Below are positions 36,301 to 48,800 of a stretch of 64,000 nucleotides of DNA, piece by piece. Under the pieces are notes generated by a model, which did no database searches, was not told the DNA's origin, and was given only the letters and a program-made list of their open reading frames with translations. This DNA comes from Phalacrocorax aristotelis (lineage: Eukaryota; Chordata; Aves; Suliformes; Phalacrocoracidae): contig NC_134285.1 of assembly GCF_949628215.1 (NCBI RefSeq), positions 26,550,797-26,614,796 on the forward strand, read 5' to 3'. Position 1 is the first letter of the stretch; each line of letters opens with the position of its first letter. A program made the translations under genes and the position numbers.

Positions 36301-39300
36301 TGATTCAATCCCCCTCTAACTCCTCTTCTCCAGGGTGACCAAACCCACTGCCTCAGCCCAGGGTGACACTGACGTTTGCGCAGGGCAGGTGGGAGTGGAA
36401 ACTTCCTAGAGTACAGTGCACACTCTAGGCTTGACGGGGGGGGGGGGGTCAATTCTCAGCCTGCTGATGGGATACCAAGGACTGAGCTGAGACAGTCTCC
36501 TACAAAACAAAACAAAACACCCCACCTACCTTTTTTTCCTTTATTTTAATTCAGGATTAGGATGCCCATGCCCTTCTTTGGGGAAAGGAGGTCAGTCACA
36601 GGGCAGCCTGGGTGCATGCAGGCATTCCACAGTCAACAAGCAGAGTTAAAAGTAGCATCCGTTCTATAACAGTGCCACTAGAAACCAAGCCAACAGCTCT
36701 GCATCTTCTGTTGGCTCCCTGCCAGGCAGGGCCCAGGGAGGCTGCTCTCTCCAGTTTATTTCTGGGTCACGAATATGCAGATGGGGCACTTTGCTCCAAG
36801 TGATTCAGCAGAAAGCTGTCCTCAGCCTGATTCCCCAATTCCCCTGGGGTGCTATATGCTTCCCAGAACCTGGCACCCCTCAGGGAAATTAGGATGCTGT
36901 TCTCCCTCTCATTCCTCACCCAGCATCAGCACTGCAGCAGACAGCAGGGACATCCTGGCTCAGACCCAAAGCAGTGAACCACATTTTGCCTTGTCCTTCT
37001 GCTGAGAACAGGTACATGTACCCACCCAAGCACAGCAGAGCTATCATCTTCCCTACACCACTGACTCCCGCCCAATTTTCTCACCCCATTAAGATAATTC
37101 GCAGCTGACACAGATGTTCCTCCTCCAGGCGCACCTCTGAGTCTAAGGGCTGGCCTGAGTGCTGGCTCTTGAAAGGAGACAGGGCACCATGGCGAAGCAC
37201 AGACAGGGACTGCAGCCTGGCCTCATCGCATCCCTTATCAGGGCCCTATGTAACAAACTGCCCTGAAAGACACAGGCTCTGACTGCCCTGCTGGCGTTCT
37301 GATCTCTTTGGTGATGCTCAGAAGCACCTCTCCAAGCCCTGGGAGTCTCCAAGCTGTAGGTGAAATGACCATTGAGCAGAAAGCTGTCCTCAGCCTGATT
37401 CCTTATTTCCCCTGGGGTGCTCTGTGCTTCCTAGACCACAGCACTCCTCAGGGAAACCAGGATGCTCCCAAAGAGGCCACCATGGGTGCCAAGGGCTCCC
37501 TGGGGAGGCACTGAGACCTCAGGCTGTTCCTGGCAGCCATGGCAGACCCCACACTCCCTGACCCAAACAGCAGCACTAAAAAACATGGGCTCCCCTTGGG
37601 AAGGATGGCAACACTTCCTAGGAAAATGCACTCACCAGCTTTGCAGCTGCAGCCAGCATAGAGGTAGCCGTGTCTTCGCAGGAGGCTGCACTGTCCATAT
37701 GGCCCACAGTCATTGAAGCAGGGGGTGAGGTATGCGAAGACAGTCACTTTGGCTTCTGTGGCCTTACATTCACTGCAAGGAGAGCAGGTTGTGTTGGTAC
37801 CCTGGTCCTTCGGGGCAGCCTTCTGCCCAGGGAACTCTGTGCCGAAGGGTCAGGCCACACTCGTGCATGCAAGCTCCCAGCTATTTCAGGATCTGCTCCA
37901 TCCCTTCCATGAGCTAGGAGCAGAGCCAGCTCCCTCTCCACTCAGACTGCCAAACTGATGCGCAGGCAGGGGTCAGCTCTCCCCAGACCCCCACAGCAGA
38001 TGCCAGTACCCAGGCCCAGCATCACCAGCACTGTTTTACAGCAAGCAATCAGCCCCTTATGCAAGCGACGAGCAAAGAGGCAAACCACAGGGCTATGGAC
38101 ACAACTGTCTGCATTTCAGAGACCCCTCAAAGGAGTAACATCAGCATTTTCATTTACCAGTTTATCACCTCAAAATCCTCCTGGGGAAGGGGAATCTGAT
38201 CTGGGCAGGCTTTGCCACCCACAGTCTGCATGAGACCTGCCAGCTTGGCACCAGACAGGCTGCTTGGGTGCTCACAAGAGAACAAGTCAACACTGCCACC
38301 CGCCTCCTTCCCCCTCTGCAGCCACAGCTTCACCCCTACCAGGTGAGACAAGCCTATGGCAGGGCAGCAAAGACAAGGGTTTGGTTTTGCTCATACTAGT
38401 CAAGGGCAGCAGGACACAGAGGCAGGGTGCTCTGAATCAGCCCCAAGGTGGGGTGACACACCAGACTCACCCATGGCCCTTTGGGCAGATGAGCTGCAGG
38501 GAGAGGAACCAGTCATCCGTCTGTGGGTACAGGACAATCAGCATTGCTTCTGCAGAGGATGTGCTCAAGCTCAGAGGGTAGCCCTGGAAAAAAGCTTAAA
38601 GAAAAGTGGGTGCTGTGATGGGCCAGGACTAAGGGAGAACAGCCCACGGCAATCCCAGGCTGAGACCAGTTGCACAGGAATCAGATACTCCTGCGGCTCT
38701 TTGCTCCCGTCCTCAGGAGGCACCAGGGGGGACAGAGAGGACTCTTGCTCCTGAGACCTTTGTTTTTTCTTTCATCTCAGCTCTTGGTACCTGCCTAGAC
38801 AGTACAGGGCACCTGGAACAACCTGTTTGCTTGGTTAGTCCTCCAGTGCAAAGCTCAGCTTCTCTACACACCAGCAATGCCTTGACCATCCCCAAACCTC
38901 CTGCCAATAAGGCTGGAGGAGCCCCAGCTGATAAGCAGATCTTTCTTTGGTGGAGGCTAACTCCCAGTGCCAGACTAGCATCTGCAACCCAGCACCCCTG
39001 GGCATATGCCAGCACAAAGATCTCAGGAGGACTTGTGCCAAGATCAGCTTCCCTGGGACACCCCACAAAGTTCTGTGTCAGTTAACAACTCATGAGGTCT
39101 AAAAGCAAAGACCTGAGATGGCATAGCTAAGCTGATGGTGGGTGCCAGGAGCTCTCATACCTGTGCTGCAGTTCTGTGTGGCATTGAGGGACAGCACCGG
39201 TGAAGCAGCACTCACACACGCTACCACAGTGGCATTGGCCAGGCTCACGGATGTCTGTGCAAACAGAGCAGTGTCCCACGTCAGAGCACCCCGATGCCAC

Positions 39301-42300
39301 CCCCCTGCACAATTCATCTCCCATGCTGCCCACGGTATACAGGAGCAGCAGGTGACAATAAATCCTGCAGATCATGGATACCCATCAATTCAGCAGCTCT
39401 TTCTTGGCAAACCCATGTTCACCTCACCCTGCACTGCCACTGTGTCACATCCTGGCTGAAAGACAAGAGAACCTCCCGGGGAACTGCACAGGGGGACTGC
39501 CCCAAAGCTGGGACACTCACACATCGCTTTAGCATGAGCACTGGGTGGCAGAAGTCAGAGGCAGCACGACATCAGGGCTGAGCTCTACTCCAGCCCTCAG
39601 GAAGTTTCATAGACTTTCAGGGGGCTGATTTTGGGGTGTCACTGAAGGACCCTGGGAATCAGTGAGTTGGGCAGGAACATCCTTGGGTTTCCCTGCTCAG
39701 TCTCCTCTCTTGGTGGCAAGATGCCAGGCTCCTGTGGAGAAGATGGCATTGCAGCTGCTTTCCATTTCATCTCCTCTGCGTCACTGCCACCACATGCCAG
39801 CAAGCTGTTGGCATTTGAATTGGAGCTGGCAGGTGGGGCATGCTAGAAGCAGCTAAAACAGGCTCAGAGTGTTTTGTGACAACAACAGTCCCACTGGTAC
39901 TAACAACCCCTGGAGTTTGCTGACAAACCAGCCCAGGAGCAGGGACAAAGACCTGCAAAGGGGATACAATCCCATCAATCAGACTCCGCACCTTGTTAAG
40001 CAGGAGACTGACCACGAGGGAACCCCCACTGTCCATGCCAGTGTTCAGGTTGAGGAGGAGGAGGGTCGGGGAGAGGGAGTTCACAGGCACGCTGGGACTA
40101 TTCAAGAGCCTGTAGCGCACAGACACCACATCCAGGTCCTCACGAACAACGGGCTGGTTCTGCAGACAGAAGCTCCTCTGGTCGGATGCATTGCGTGAAA
40201 CCTCTCCGGTAGACAGAGCAGAGCTCCCTGCTGCTCCTGTGCTACCTGGTCTGGGACCAGTCTGGCTGTGGTTTAGGCTGCTGAAGTTAAGGAAGGAACT
40301 GGTACTTCCTGGTCTGCAAGCTGTAAAGCAAAAAAGGAGAGGAATCAGCACAGCCAGGACTAGCACCTCATCCAGGCAGGGCCCCAGCAGCTGCAGACCT
40401 TCAAGTGATAGCACTTGGGGGTATTTCTGCTGGTTCATGAACTACAGTATTGGCTACAGCCCCTGAAAGGCACCATCTTTGCAGGGGGAACTCTAGCATC
40501 AGCATCCACAAGTTGGGACACTGATGGAAGCCAGACAGTGGTACAGTGGGTGGAAGTACCCTGGAGCCACAGGGCAGGGGAGGGGGAGCAGAAGAAGGGA
40601 TAACGCACAGTATCATAACACATCAACATACCCAGGGAGTATGCACTAGCCAGTGGCAGAGCACAGCACTTAGCTGTCCCATAACACAGGATGCATAGAA
40701 GTCTCTACCCATTTCCCAGATGCGAGCAGACAATGCTGAGCAGAAGAGAGAAGCTAACCCAATGTAGTTACAGGCACAAGCCATCACGTCGTGGCAGATG
40801 GAGCTGAATGTGACACTTGGAGTCCCACTGCTAGAGCCTGTCTGTTGCTCCCAGAGGCTCAAGTGCTCCCCTCTAATACCTTGGCTGCCAGTGCCAGGCC
40901 CTCCAGCACATGGGACGAGGCTCTGCTTTGAGGAGGGGATGGCAGAACCCCCAGCAGAAGAAAACTTTTAAAATGTACCTAGTTGGTGAGCTTCCAAGAA
41001 TCAAACAGGGATTATGGTCATGTAATAAGAGGATGCAAAGGTACCTATCACAGCCACAAGGACCTTGTGACCTTCTGAGTCACAAGGTGTCACCTAAAAT
41101 GGGTTGCAGTGAGGGGATGTCACCAAGACATTACCCCAGATAAATCTCTGTGAGATGGTTTCCTGTCTGTAGCCTGCTTATGGCCAGCTGATAGTCAACA
41201 TATGATTACAGTCTGGTGCATCTACCCAAAACTATTCTCCCCACCAGATTTTAAGACAGCCACTGCTTCCAAACAGCCTTTGGAAAATATCATTGCTTCA
41301 GAGACCCCGAACTTTTCAGGTATTTCCAAAACAGGTAGTTCCAGGGAGTATCCCTCTCGGGTGAACACTGGAGCCTTCACTTTTGACTCCAAAGTAACAA
41401 CTAGGTCTCAGCCCCCAGGGTTATGCCCAGGCAACCAGCGTGCTGGGGAATGCAGGCCACTACAGCCAGCCACCCAAAGGCTCAAGAGAGACACAGCAGA
41501 CAAAGTCCTCTCTGGTCCTTCCCATAGTGGAAGACCATAAAGAAAGTGGAAGCCCACCTGTGAAAGAAGCCAGCATCTCTACTGACACACTGGCATTGGC
41601 AGCGCCGAGACTCTCCACCGTGATCTGCAGCCACTTCTCCCAGGGGGGCGAGTCCAGGGCCAGGCTGCAGTTTATGTTCCCTGTGCAGGTGACAATCCTC
41701 TGGAAGGACTGGGGCAGCGTGATGGAGCCCAGCACTACCCGCATGGTACATGCTTTCTGCTCACTTGTTACGCAGCTCCGCAGCTCAAACTTCATCCCTG
41801 CAGCATGGCTGGGAATGAAGACCCTGCAGAAGGAGGGACCAGCAGTTTGCAGAGCTTGTACACTCTCTCAACACAAGTCAGCCATGACCCACCATGGTCC
41901 CTGGGGCTTTGCAGCAAGAACTAGATTGCCCTGGTTGGTGTTGTGGAAATCCTTCCCAAGGGAAACACCTTGAAGAACTAAAATTCCCACAGCTGAACCT
42001 CTAAGACCACCTGGAAAGAGTTGGATAAGGGCACTTGTGTGCTCCCCGTGCAAACCCTACCAGTGCCGCAGGGAGCTCAGCAAACAGGCTCAGAGACACC
42101 CTGGCTTCAGCCCCATGTGGGAACAACAGTGGCTTCCCCTAAGCTGCACCCATGGGAAATCCCACCCTGCAATGGCCCCAAGTCTTTCCATCCACTGCTC
42201 TCACTCACTTGACATGCAGCGGCTTAGCAGGTGAGACGATGGTTTGTGGCATGGCAACACCGGGCTCCAGAACAGGCATATCAGTGAGTCTGAGCACAAA

Positions 42301-45300
42301 CATATCTGCCTGGAACATATAGGGGCATGGAGTGGAGAAACCCTGCAGGTGGGGAGAGCAGACGGGTCAGCTGTGGCAAGACACACTGGGCGGAGTACAA
42401 TGGCCGAGACCCTCACCTTCACTTCAATCCTGCCAGCAGCCTCAGGGAGATGGGCAGCAATGAACCAGTCTCCGGCAGCAGGGGTGGTGATGTTCACAAA
42501 GGTGGTGTTTTGCACAGCGCTGCTCAGAGTGATGCTTATGTTGTAGGAAGGACGGACAGTTGCATTTGCAGGAAAACGAGTGCCCAGTGGATTAATTACA
42601 GGAGGGGCTCCATAGCGAAAGTGCCTGTGAGAGAAACCAGAATGTGAATAAATTGAGGGATGCAAAGATACTGGCAAGATAAACTGGGATACAAACTTGT
42701 AGTGGACACCCAGCTTGGCCTGAGATGAGAGAGGGAGCACACTGGAAAAAACGCACATTTTCAAGCAGACCACAGAGCCATGATTTTCAACTGGTGAGGA
42801 CTGGCTACTACTAGCTTCTCTGGAATTTATTTAGAGATTGGTTCAACTTGGCTGCTTATTAAGATAAGGATTTACATGGTTCCATCAAGCCTGAAAGCAA
42901 ATTTCCACAACACTTACTAAGGTTAAGCCCCAGCCCCAAGACTACTCCTTTTTTATAACAATTCCCCATATAGGCTAAATTGTCAAAGAGCTTTAATTTT
43001 CTAGCTAAGATCTGCATCTTCCCTATTCCCTCTTCTAGGAAGGGCAGGCAGCCAGACTATAAAGATGCCCACCAAGGAAGGTCAATGTGACAGACTTCAG
43101 TACACTAGCACTACTGCTTTCCAGATAAGCAGCCCAATGTTCAAAGCAGTAGAAAAGCAGGCAGCTAAGTTATATGTGAGATTTGGGCAGCCAATCTGGC
43201 ATTTAAATTGCTTGCTTTTGGATTGCACTACAAGAGAACAACAGATGCAACAGGTCCAGCGAGCAAACATGACAGGTGATGTGTTATTAACCTGTTTGAG
43301 CTCATTTCTTAGGGTATCGCTTAGCTGCTGCCTTGTCCCTCACATCCCCAAACTATTAAAAACCTTTCTGGGAATGATTATCTGTTCCAGGCTGCTCTGG
43401 GGCAACCAAGAGCACTGGTCTGTGCCCAGAATAGACCAGGGAAGTGCAAACTGAGCAGCAGATTTCAGTCACTGCCGAGACTTCCATGGAGTTGGTACCA
43501 GAGACCCATGTATCTCTAAGGGCACAACCCGCGCAGGAAACTTGGGACTCTCCCAAGATACAGCTCAAAGTCTTGCCCCACCTGCGAGTTTTTGACCTCA
43601 AATCCCGCAACAACTCAAGTACTGCTTTAAGCTACATTTCTTTCACTGACATTGAGTTTGCAATCTACTCATGCTCTTGGGTCTGCAGGACTCAGCATTC
43701 CTTTCCTATCTCTGCTCCACACACAGCCTGGATCCCTCACAAAAGGCGTCCCCAATCTATTCAGTTCCTCAGACCTGGGGAATTTCTCTGTCTCCAGTTG
43801 TTTTGGGTCCTCTCAAGCCCCCTGTAGTCCTGCCACATCCTTTGGTGCCATGCACAGGATCCTGCCAGGCACAGAAAGGTCCAGGAACACCTTTGCTCGC
43901 AAGCAGCAACACCAGCCTCACTGTGAAGCTCCCTCCAGTGTTTCTAAGGCATCTCTTAGACACCATGACTGATAGACAGCCCCAGATCCACTGGTAACAT
44001 GAACATGAAATGCTCCTACAGGTTTAAACACAGACTTAGTACATTAAGAAACTACGGCTGATGCAACTGGAGAACGGAGGCCTAGCCTCCTACAAGCAAC
44101 CAACCACAGCCAGGAGCAACAAGGACAAGAGAAGGACAGGAAGCCCATGTGAGCAAGCACTGGCACAGGGACATACATACACAGTGATCTCCATGTTAGT
44201 GCACTCAGGTCCTTTCCCCCGGGACGCCTGCAGGAGCCAGCGAAGCAGCACAGTGTCTTCTGGCACACGGAAGTGGAAGAGCTTAGCATTTCCATACCAG
44301 CTGTAGAAGGACAGCTTCTGTGCGCTCTGAGAGAAGTACTCGGAGACATACAGGGAGTCTGAAAGTGAGAGAGCACAGTATTTGCTGAGGTGGCTGCTGG
44401 GGGCAGGCTGCAGGGCTACACCTGCCCACAGAAGCACACAGGAGTTTTAAGGCTGCTGGAGCGGAGCCCTCTGTGTCCCTGATTCCCACTAGATATGTGG
44501 TGATCCATGTTGTTCCTCCAGCCAGAATCACCCACACCTCTGTTACAAAACCATCACCTGGAGCCAGAAAGCACTAAAAGATGCCTTAACTATGCTCTGC
44601 GAGATGTGCTCTGAAGACAACAGATCACCAGAGACACTGAGGAAGAGGAGGAAAAGGTCAGAAGGAAAAGTTGATGGCACAAGAAAAGGCAATGAATGGA
44701 GTAGGCAACAGCAAACCCTGGGGCAAACGGTACAGAACAGATGGGTGCAGGTAGTGCAGGGGTGCTCCGGGCCTCGGCAGCAGTTTATGGTGCCAAAAGA
44801 CAAGAGCTGTGCCCTTGTCTGACTCTGCTGAGTGCACTGGCTGATATTATCGGTCTCACCCAGCTCAGGACACGTACTGCACAACACAATGCCTTCCTGT
44901 GATATGCAATGTGATGAAAACTCTTGTGCTGCAAACCTAACTCTGCTTTCAGACGTACCTTCCAAAGTCTAAAGATTTTCCTACCTGGAAGAAAGGCTGC
45001 TGGGATAGTGGGAACAGCCCCAAGGTAGGCTGAAAGTTCATGCATGAGGACAACAGCTTCTCAATCAAAGCTCCATTAGGACTAACTAGATCCTCCATTC
45101 ATCCCTCTGCCCAGCTATGCCTACAGATCACCCCCAGCCTGTGAATAATTTTACCTGCAAAACTATACATTAGTGTTATTGTCAACAAGAAACCAGTCAG
45201 TCAGCAAGAAACCAGACAGACTGCAATTCAGGGATGGAAAAGAAACATCACACCAGGGTTGAGAAGGGGACAAAACTGCACAGACAGTGGAGCCCAGGCC

Positions 45301-48300
45301 ATGCTGCCCACCCAAAAACAAGGTTCATAACACTCATCAAGGGGGTAGAAGAAGATGTGTTCACAGTTCTGCCAAGTCCTCCCAGATGCTCCTTTTCTAC
45401 TCTGGAATTCCTAGAGTGGGGAGAAACTATGGCACCTTTCAGACACACATTGCTCATTTCTATCAAGAGAATAAAGGAGCAAGCACAGTTTAACTTGCCT
45501 TCCTCCAACGCTGCACAGGGTCGTGCTGGAAACACAGAGGACCCAACTGAGTTTAAGAAAGATGCTAAAGACAGAGGAAAACAGTCCTCAGGCAGGACCA
45601 GAGCCTTGGGATATACTTCATGCCAAGAGGAACTTAATCCTACCAGGAACTACGATTCATACCCCAAAGCAGGACACATGCCGGCCTGCACCCACGGCAC
45701 TGCAAAGAGACAGGAATGGTAATCATGGTTTAATTCCCTGGCAAATTGCCAAGACAAAGCCTCCAGGCACCCTGCAAATCAAACAGGGAAAGGAGGAAAC
45801 AGGAAAACAAGAAATACCAGCCATTCAAGCCAAACGGAGGATTTGCTCATGGAGGAAGAGTGTGGCTGCCTTGCCATAGTGGCCCCATGCCCACAAGGTC
45901 CAGCCAAGGGAGCAGCGTTTGCAGCACCTTAATGCACAGAGACAGGTGTGCTCATGGGAAAGGGTGAGCCCCGGGCAGGACAGTGTTCAGAAGTCCGCAG
46001 CACATGGGCAGAGCTGTCCAGATGCAGTCCCTGTGCCAGGGTTACACTCCTCTCCAGGCCACTGAGGAGCAGAGACCACAAAAGGGGCTTTTCAAGCAAA
46101 TGCTCCCTGCTGTAATGCTAGCGCAGTATGTGGGCTATTACAGACAAGAGCTGGCTGCAATCCCCTACAAGCTCAGCCGTATTTCATGCACAGGAGCTAC
46201 AGAAGGGAACAGTCTTTAATCAGCAGCATCTATACCCCCAGCTGCCCTCTGCATGCACATGGCATGCTCATTTCTGGAAGTCCATGGAGATGTTTTGGCA
46301 CAGGATGAGGGCAGACAGGGGCACGAAGCATGATTAGGGCTGGGAGATCCCCAGCCCTACTCAACCCAACAGGTCCCATCAGACAACTTGCATGGGGCTA
46401 GCCCTCCTGCCTTGATGTAAGCTGCTCCAACCCCATGGCTGCCAGGCTCTGCACAGCCGACAGTCATGGTCATCTCCCATCCAGCATGTTCTCACAAAGC
46501 TGAAGCATGATTGGTGTGGTTTTTGGGGAGGAGAGGGTAGGCAGGCTGCAAAATTAAAAACTCAAGCATCAGCGGTGCTATTTATTAAGGCCTGGTCAAT
46601 TATACGGTGCAAGCTCAAGTGCAGTAACAGGCTGAGGGCAGGCAGGTAGACCTGCCCTGCCCACACGCTGCCTGCGACCAGGCTAGCAGCAGCTCTGGCT
46701 GTACCAACAAAACGCCGGTATAGATAAAGTCCACTCACAAACAGCTTCTGGTGGCTTTGTTGTGCTGAGCACCCGAGAGCTGTACCCAGGGAGCAGGTAA
46801 GCTAACTCCCAAAGCACTCTCCGCCTGGGCTGAAAGCAAATACCACAGGCAGATAAACTGAGTATCAGCAGGGAGAAGCCAGAAAGACAGGTCACCACAG
46901 GCGAGGCATATGCTCTGGCAGCCCATTTGCATCCAGAGAGCATACTCTAGTATTTGCTGTGCTCTGTATGTGTGTGTCCCCAACTATTCAGTACACTGCA
47001 CCAGCATGGCAACACCTGGAAAGTCCCACTCGATTGTCCCATGATGTAAAACAAGCCTTTAAACTAAGCAAGAGCGATGTCAAATGGATGTTGTTTCCAT
47101 CCTCTCCAGGTTTCAAACATATTATGCAAAAACCAGAAGTGTTTTTAAGACAAGAAACAAAGGGCAGTAGAATCACAGATGCAGAGAGGAGACACGTTAT
47201 CTGAATTTCAGAATAAAGAGCCACCTGTGATAGCTTGGGTTTGTTTGTCCAAAGATGATCTCATGGTAGTTTTAGGGAATGATACATTCACTGCTGGTTT
47301 CAGGGCTTCCCATCAAAAAGATGAAGCCCACATTTCAAAGCAGATGCAATATAAAGCTATACAGATGGCAGTAAGTCTGACTCTGGACAAGACACAGCTA
47401 TAGGGCAAGGTGTTTGGCCATTTATAATGTACCAGAAACCTTATTCCTTTAGCCTGGGTCAAAAATCAATCTCTAAATGTTCCAGAAAGAGGTCCCTTGC
47501 TCCTCTGGAGAGGTGCTGATCCTCACTGGCTCCCAGACCTAACCCTACAGAGGCATTCCTCCAGCCGGCAGGATGGCGCCAAGACAAACCAACCACCACA
47601 CCTCAAGTACAGGGTAACTTTCCAGAGCTGGGAGCCCAGCTAGCAGGATGCCGGGGGGGGGGGGGGGGGGGGGCCCTGGGGCAAAAGGCCATCTCACCCA
47701 ACTGCTCCCCCGAGCAGCCTCCGCATTTTGCGGGCTATGAGGAAGTGACAGCAGATAGCCACCACTGGCACAAGCCTACCTCTGTGACGGGGTGAAGTAG
47801 GCAACCAACCTCACCTCTCCAAAACTTTCCACCACTGCACCCACTGACTGACCCTCTGGGGGGAGCGGCATGGTCCCCAAGGACCCCAGACCCCCAGCAC
47901 CACCACGAAGAGCTGCCCACCGCTCTGCCGAAATCCTCACTCCCGCCCAGCTGCCTTGATGCACTGGAAGTAAAGTAACCTGAAAACAAAGCAAAACCAA
48001 GCAAAACAACCACCACCACCGCCACGAACACAGCAGAAACCCCTCAGGGTCCGGGTCTGACCTCTTGCCGCTCTGCAGCACCCAACACCTGCGCTGCTCC
48101 ACAGGCGACAGTTCACAGAATCCCCAAGCACCCAAATCACGCGGGAAATCACAAAGCTCCCCTCAAAGCCACTCCTGGCGGGAGCTGGGGGCTCAGACCA
48201 GCTCCCGGGGCTGCGCGGCAGACAAGTCGCCGCTCACTTTAACGTAACCCGGTTGGTTTCCCACCGGTGCCTCCATCCCCCGGGACCCTCGCCGCCCCAC

Positions 48301-48509
48301 GGATGGGCAGCGATGACCTCCAGCCCGGCTCCTCTGCCAGACGCGCACCACCCTCCCAGCCCTGGTCCCCGAGTCCCCCCGCCCCCGCGGAGCCCCCCCG
48401 GCCGGGACTCACCGGGGCCGGTGCGGTCGCCGCGGCGGGCGGGGAGCGCCAGGAGCTGGAGGAGGAGCAGGAGCAGCAGCCGCAGCGGCGGACCGGCTCC
48501 CCGCGCCAT
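33390..48509 (-). CDS. PGAP6: PGAP6 (TMEM8A), GPI-processing phospholipase A2 (13 exons)
   Basis: A multipass plasma-membrane lipase that cleaves the GPI anchor of selected proteins such as CRIPTO. Thirteen exons join in frame with GT-AG borders: 48413-48509, 44181-44358, 42417-42624, 42209-42342, 41558-41823, 39905-40320, 39161-39254, 38471-38594, 37636-37772, 35373-35551, 34714-34860, 34198-34314, 33390-33686. The product is 797 residues (human 771). In order: a leucine-rich signal peptide (1-25); a large N-glycosylated ectodomain (sites in NATVRPSYNIS, NTTF, NITT, NATQNCS); an EGF-like module at about 521-557 (CFNDCGPYGQC...CSCKAGWGGWSC); then seven membrane segments to the C-terminus. CREST-superfamily hydrolase residues are visible as SxxxH (about S610, H614, in FFSTFYHACD) and HxxxH (H748, H752, in THSIWHVL). 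Exon 6 uses a weak GTTAGT donor. The gene lies next to alpha-A globin, as chicken TMEM8 does. Identity is secure; individual splice sites are inferred from reading frame. Confidence 0.93.
36436..36448 (+). repeat. 13-base G homopolymer in PGAP6 intron 9
   Basis: An uninterrupted run of 13 G on the plus strand (C on the transcript). It is probably a mutable homopolymer. Confidence 0.9.
36807..36905. repeat. Copy 1 of a ~95-bp direct duplication in PGAP6 intron 9
   Basis: Shares 'gcagaaagctgtcctcagcc', 'tcccctggggtgct' and 'cctcaggga' in the same order and spacing as the block at 37375-37468, at roughly 80% identity by eye. The flanks do not match, so only this segment is duplicated. Confidence 0.75.
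37375..37468. repeat. Copy 2 of the ~95-bp direct duplication
   Basis: Second copy, same orientation, about 570 bp from the first. It lies between PGAP6 exons 9 and 10. Confidence 0.75.
44359..48412 (-). other. PGAP6: PGAP6 intron 1
   Basis: A 4 kb intron with no further exon recognised. It contains a 19-bp near-tandem pair (about 45185-45222), a long G homopolymer at 47653-47673 and otherwise unremarkable sequence. Confidence 0.6.
47653..47673 (+). repeat. 21-base G homopolymer in PGAP6 intron 1
   Basis: Twenty-one consecutive G on the plus strand followed by CCCTGGGG. It can form a G-quadruplex on this strand; the count may be affected by sequencing. Confidence 0.9.
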
Positions 48510-48800
48510 GGCCGCCCGCCGCTATCCCGGCATCGCCGCCCGCCGCCCGCCCCGCAGCGCCATCGCCGCCGCCTCCCCGCCGCTTCCGCCGTCCCGCCCC
48601 GCCCCGCCCCCGCCCCGGCGGAACCGCCGCCAACGGGGAGCAGTTGGGACGGGATCTGCTCGGACGGGTGCCGGGGGACGTCGGGGGAGCCCGGGGCGGG
48701 CAGGGAACAGCCGGGCCCCGGGCAGCCTTGGGACCCCCGGGATGAACCGGGGACCCGGAGCTGCCCGCACAGCTGGGGAGCCTTGGCGGGGCTCGGGGGC
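48510..48800 (-). promoter_or_regulatory. PGAP6: PGAP6 CpG-island promoter
   Basis: GC- and CpG-rich sequence (island about 48180-48800) covers exon 1 and its upstream side. Consecutive GC boxes (CCCCGCCCCGCCCCCGCCCC) lie at about 48596-48615. No TATA box is seen. Confidence 0.7.

Noticed and set aside
38154-38351. Minus-strand open frame between PGAP6 exons 8 and 9
   Set aside because: Exon 8 joins directly to exon 9 in phase (GHGECKATEAK), so no exon is needed here.
39127-39375. Cysteine-rich, EGF-like-looking frame overlapping PGAP6 exon 7
   Set aside because: The alternative frame (TSVSLANATVVACVS...NATQNCST) joins in phase with exons 6 and 8 and has glycosylation sites expected of the ectodomain; the Cys-rich frame does not join.
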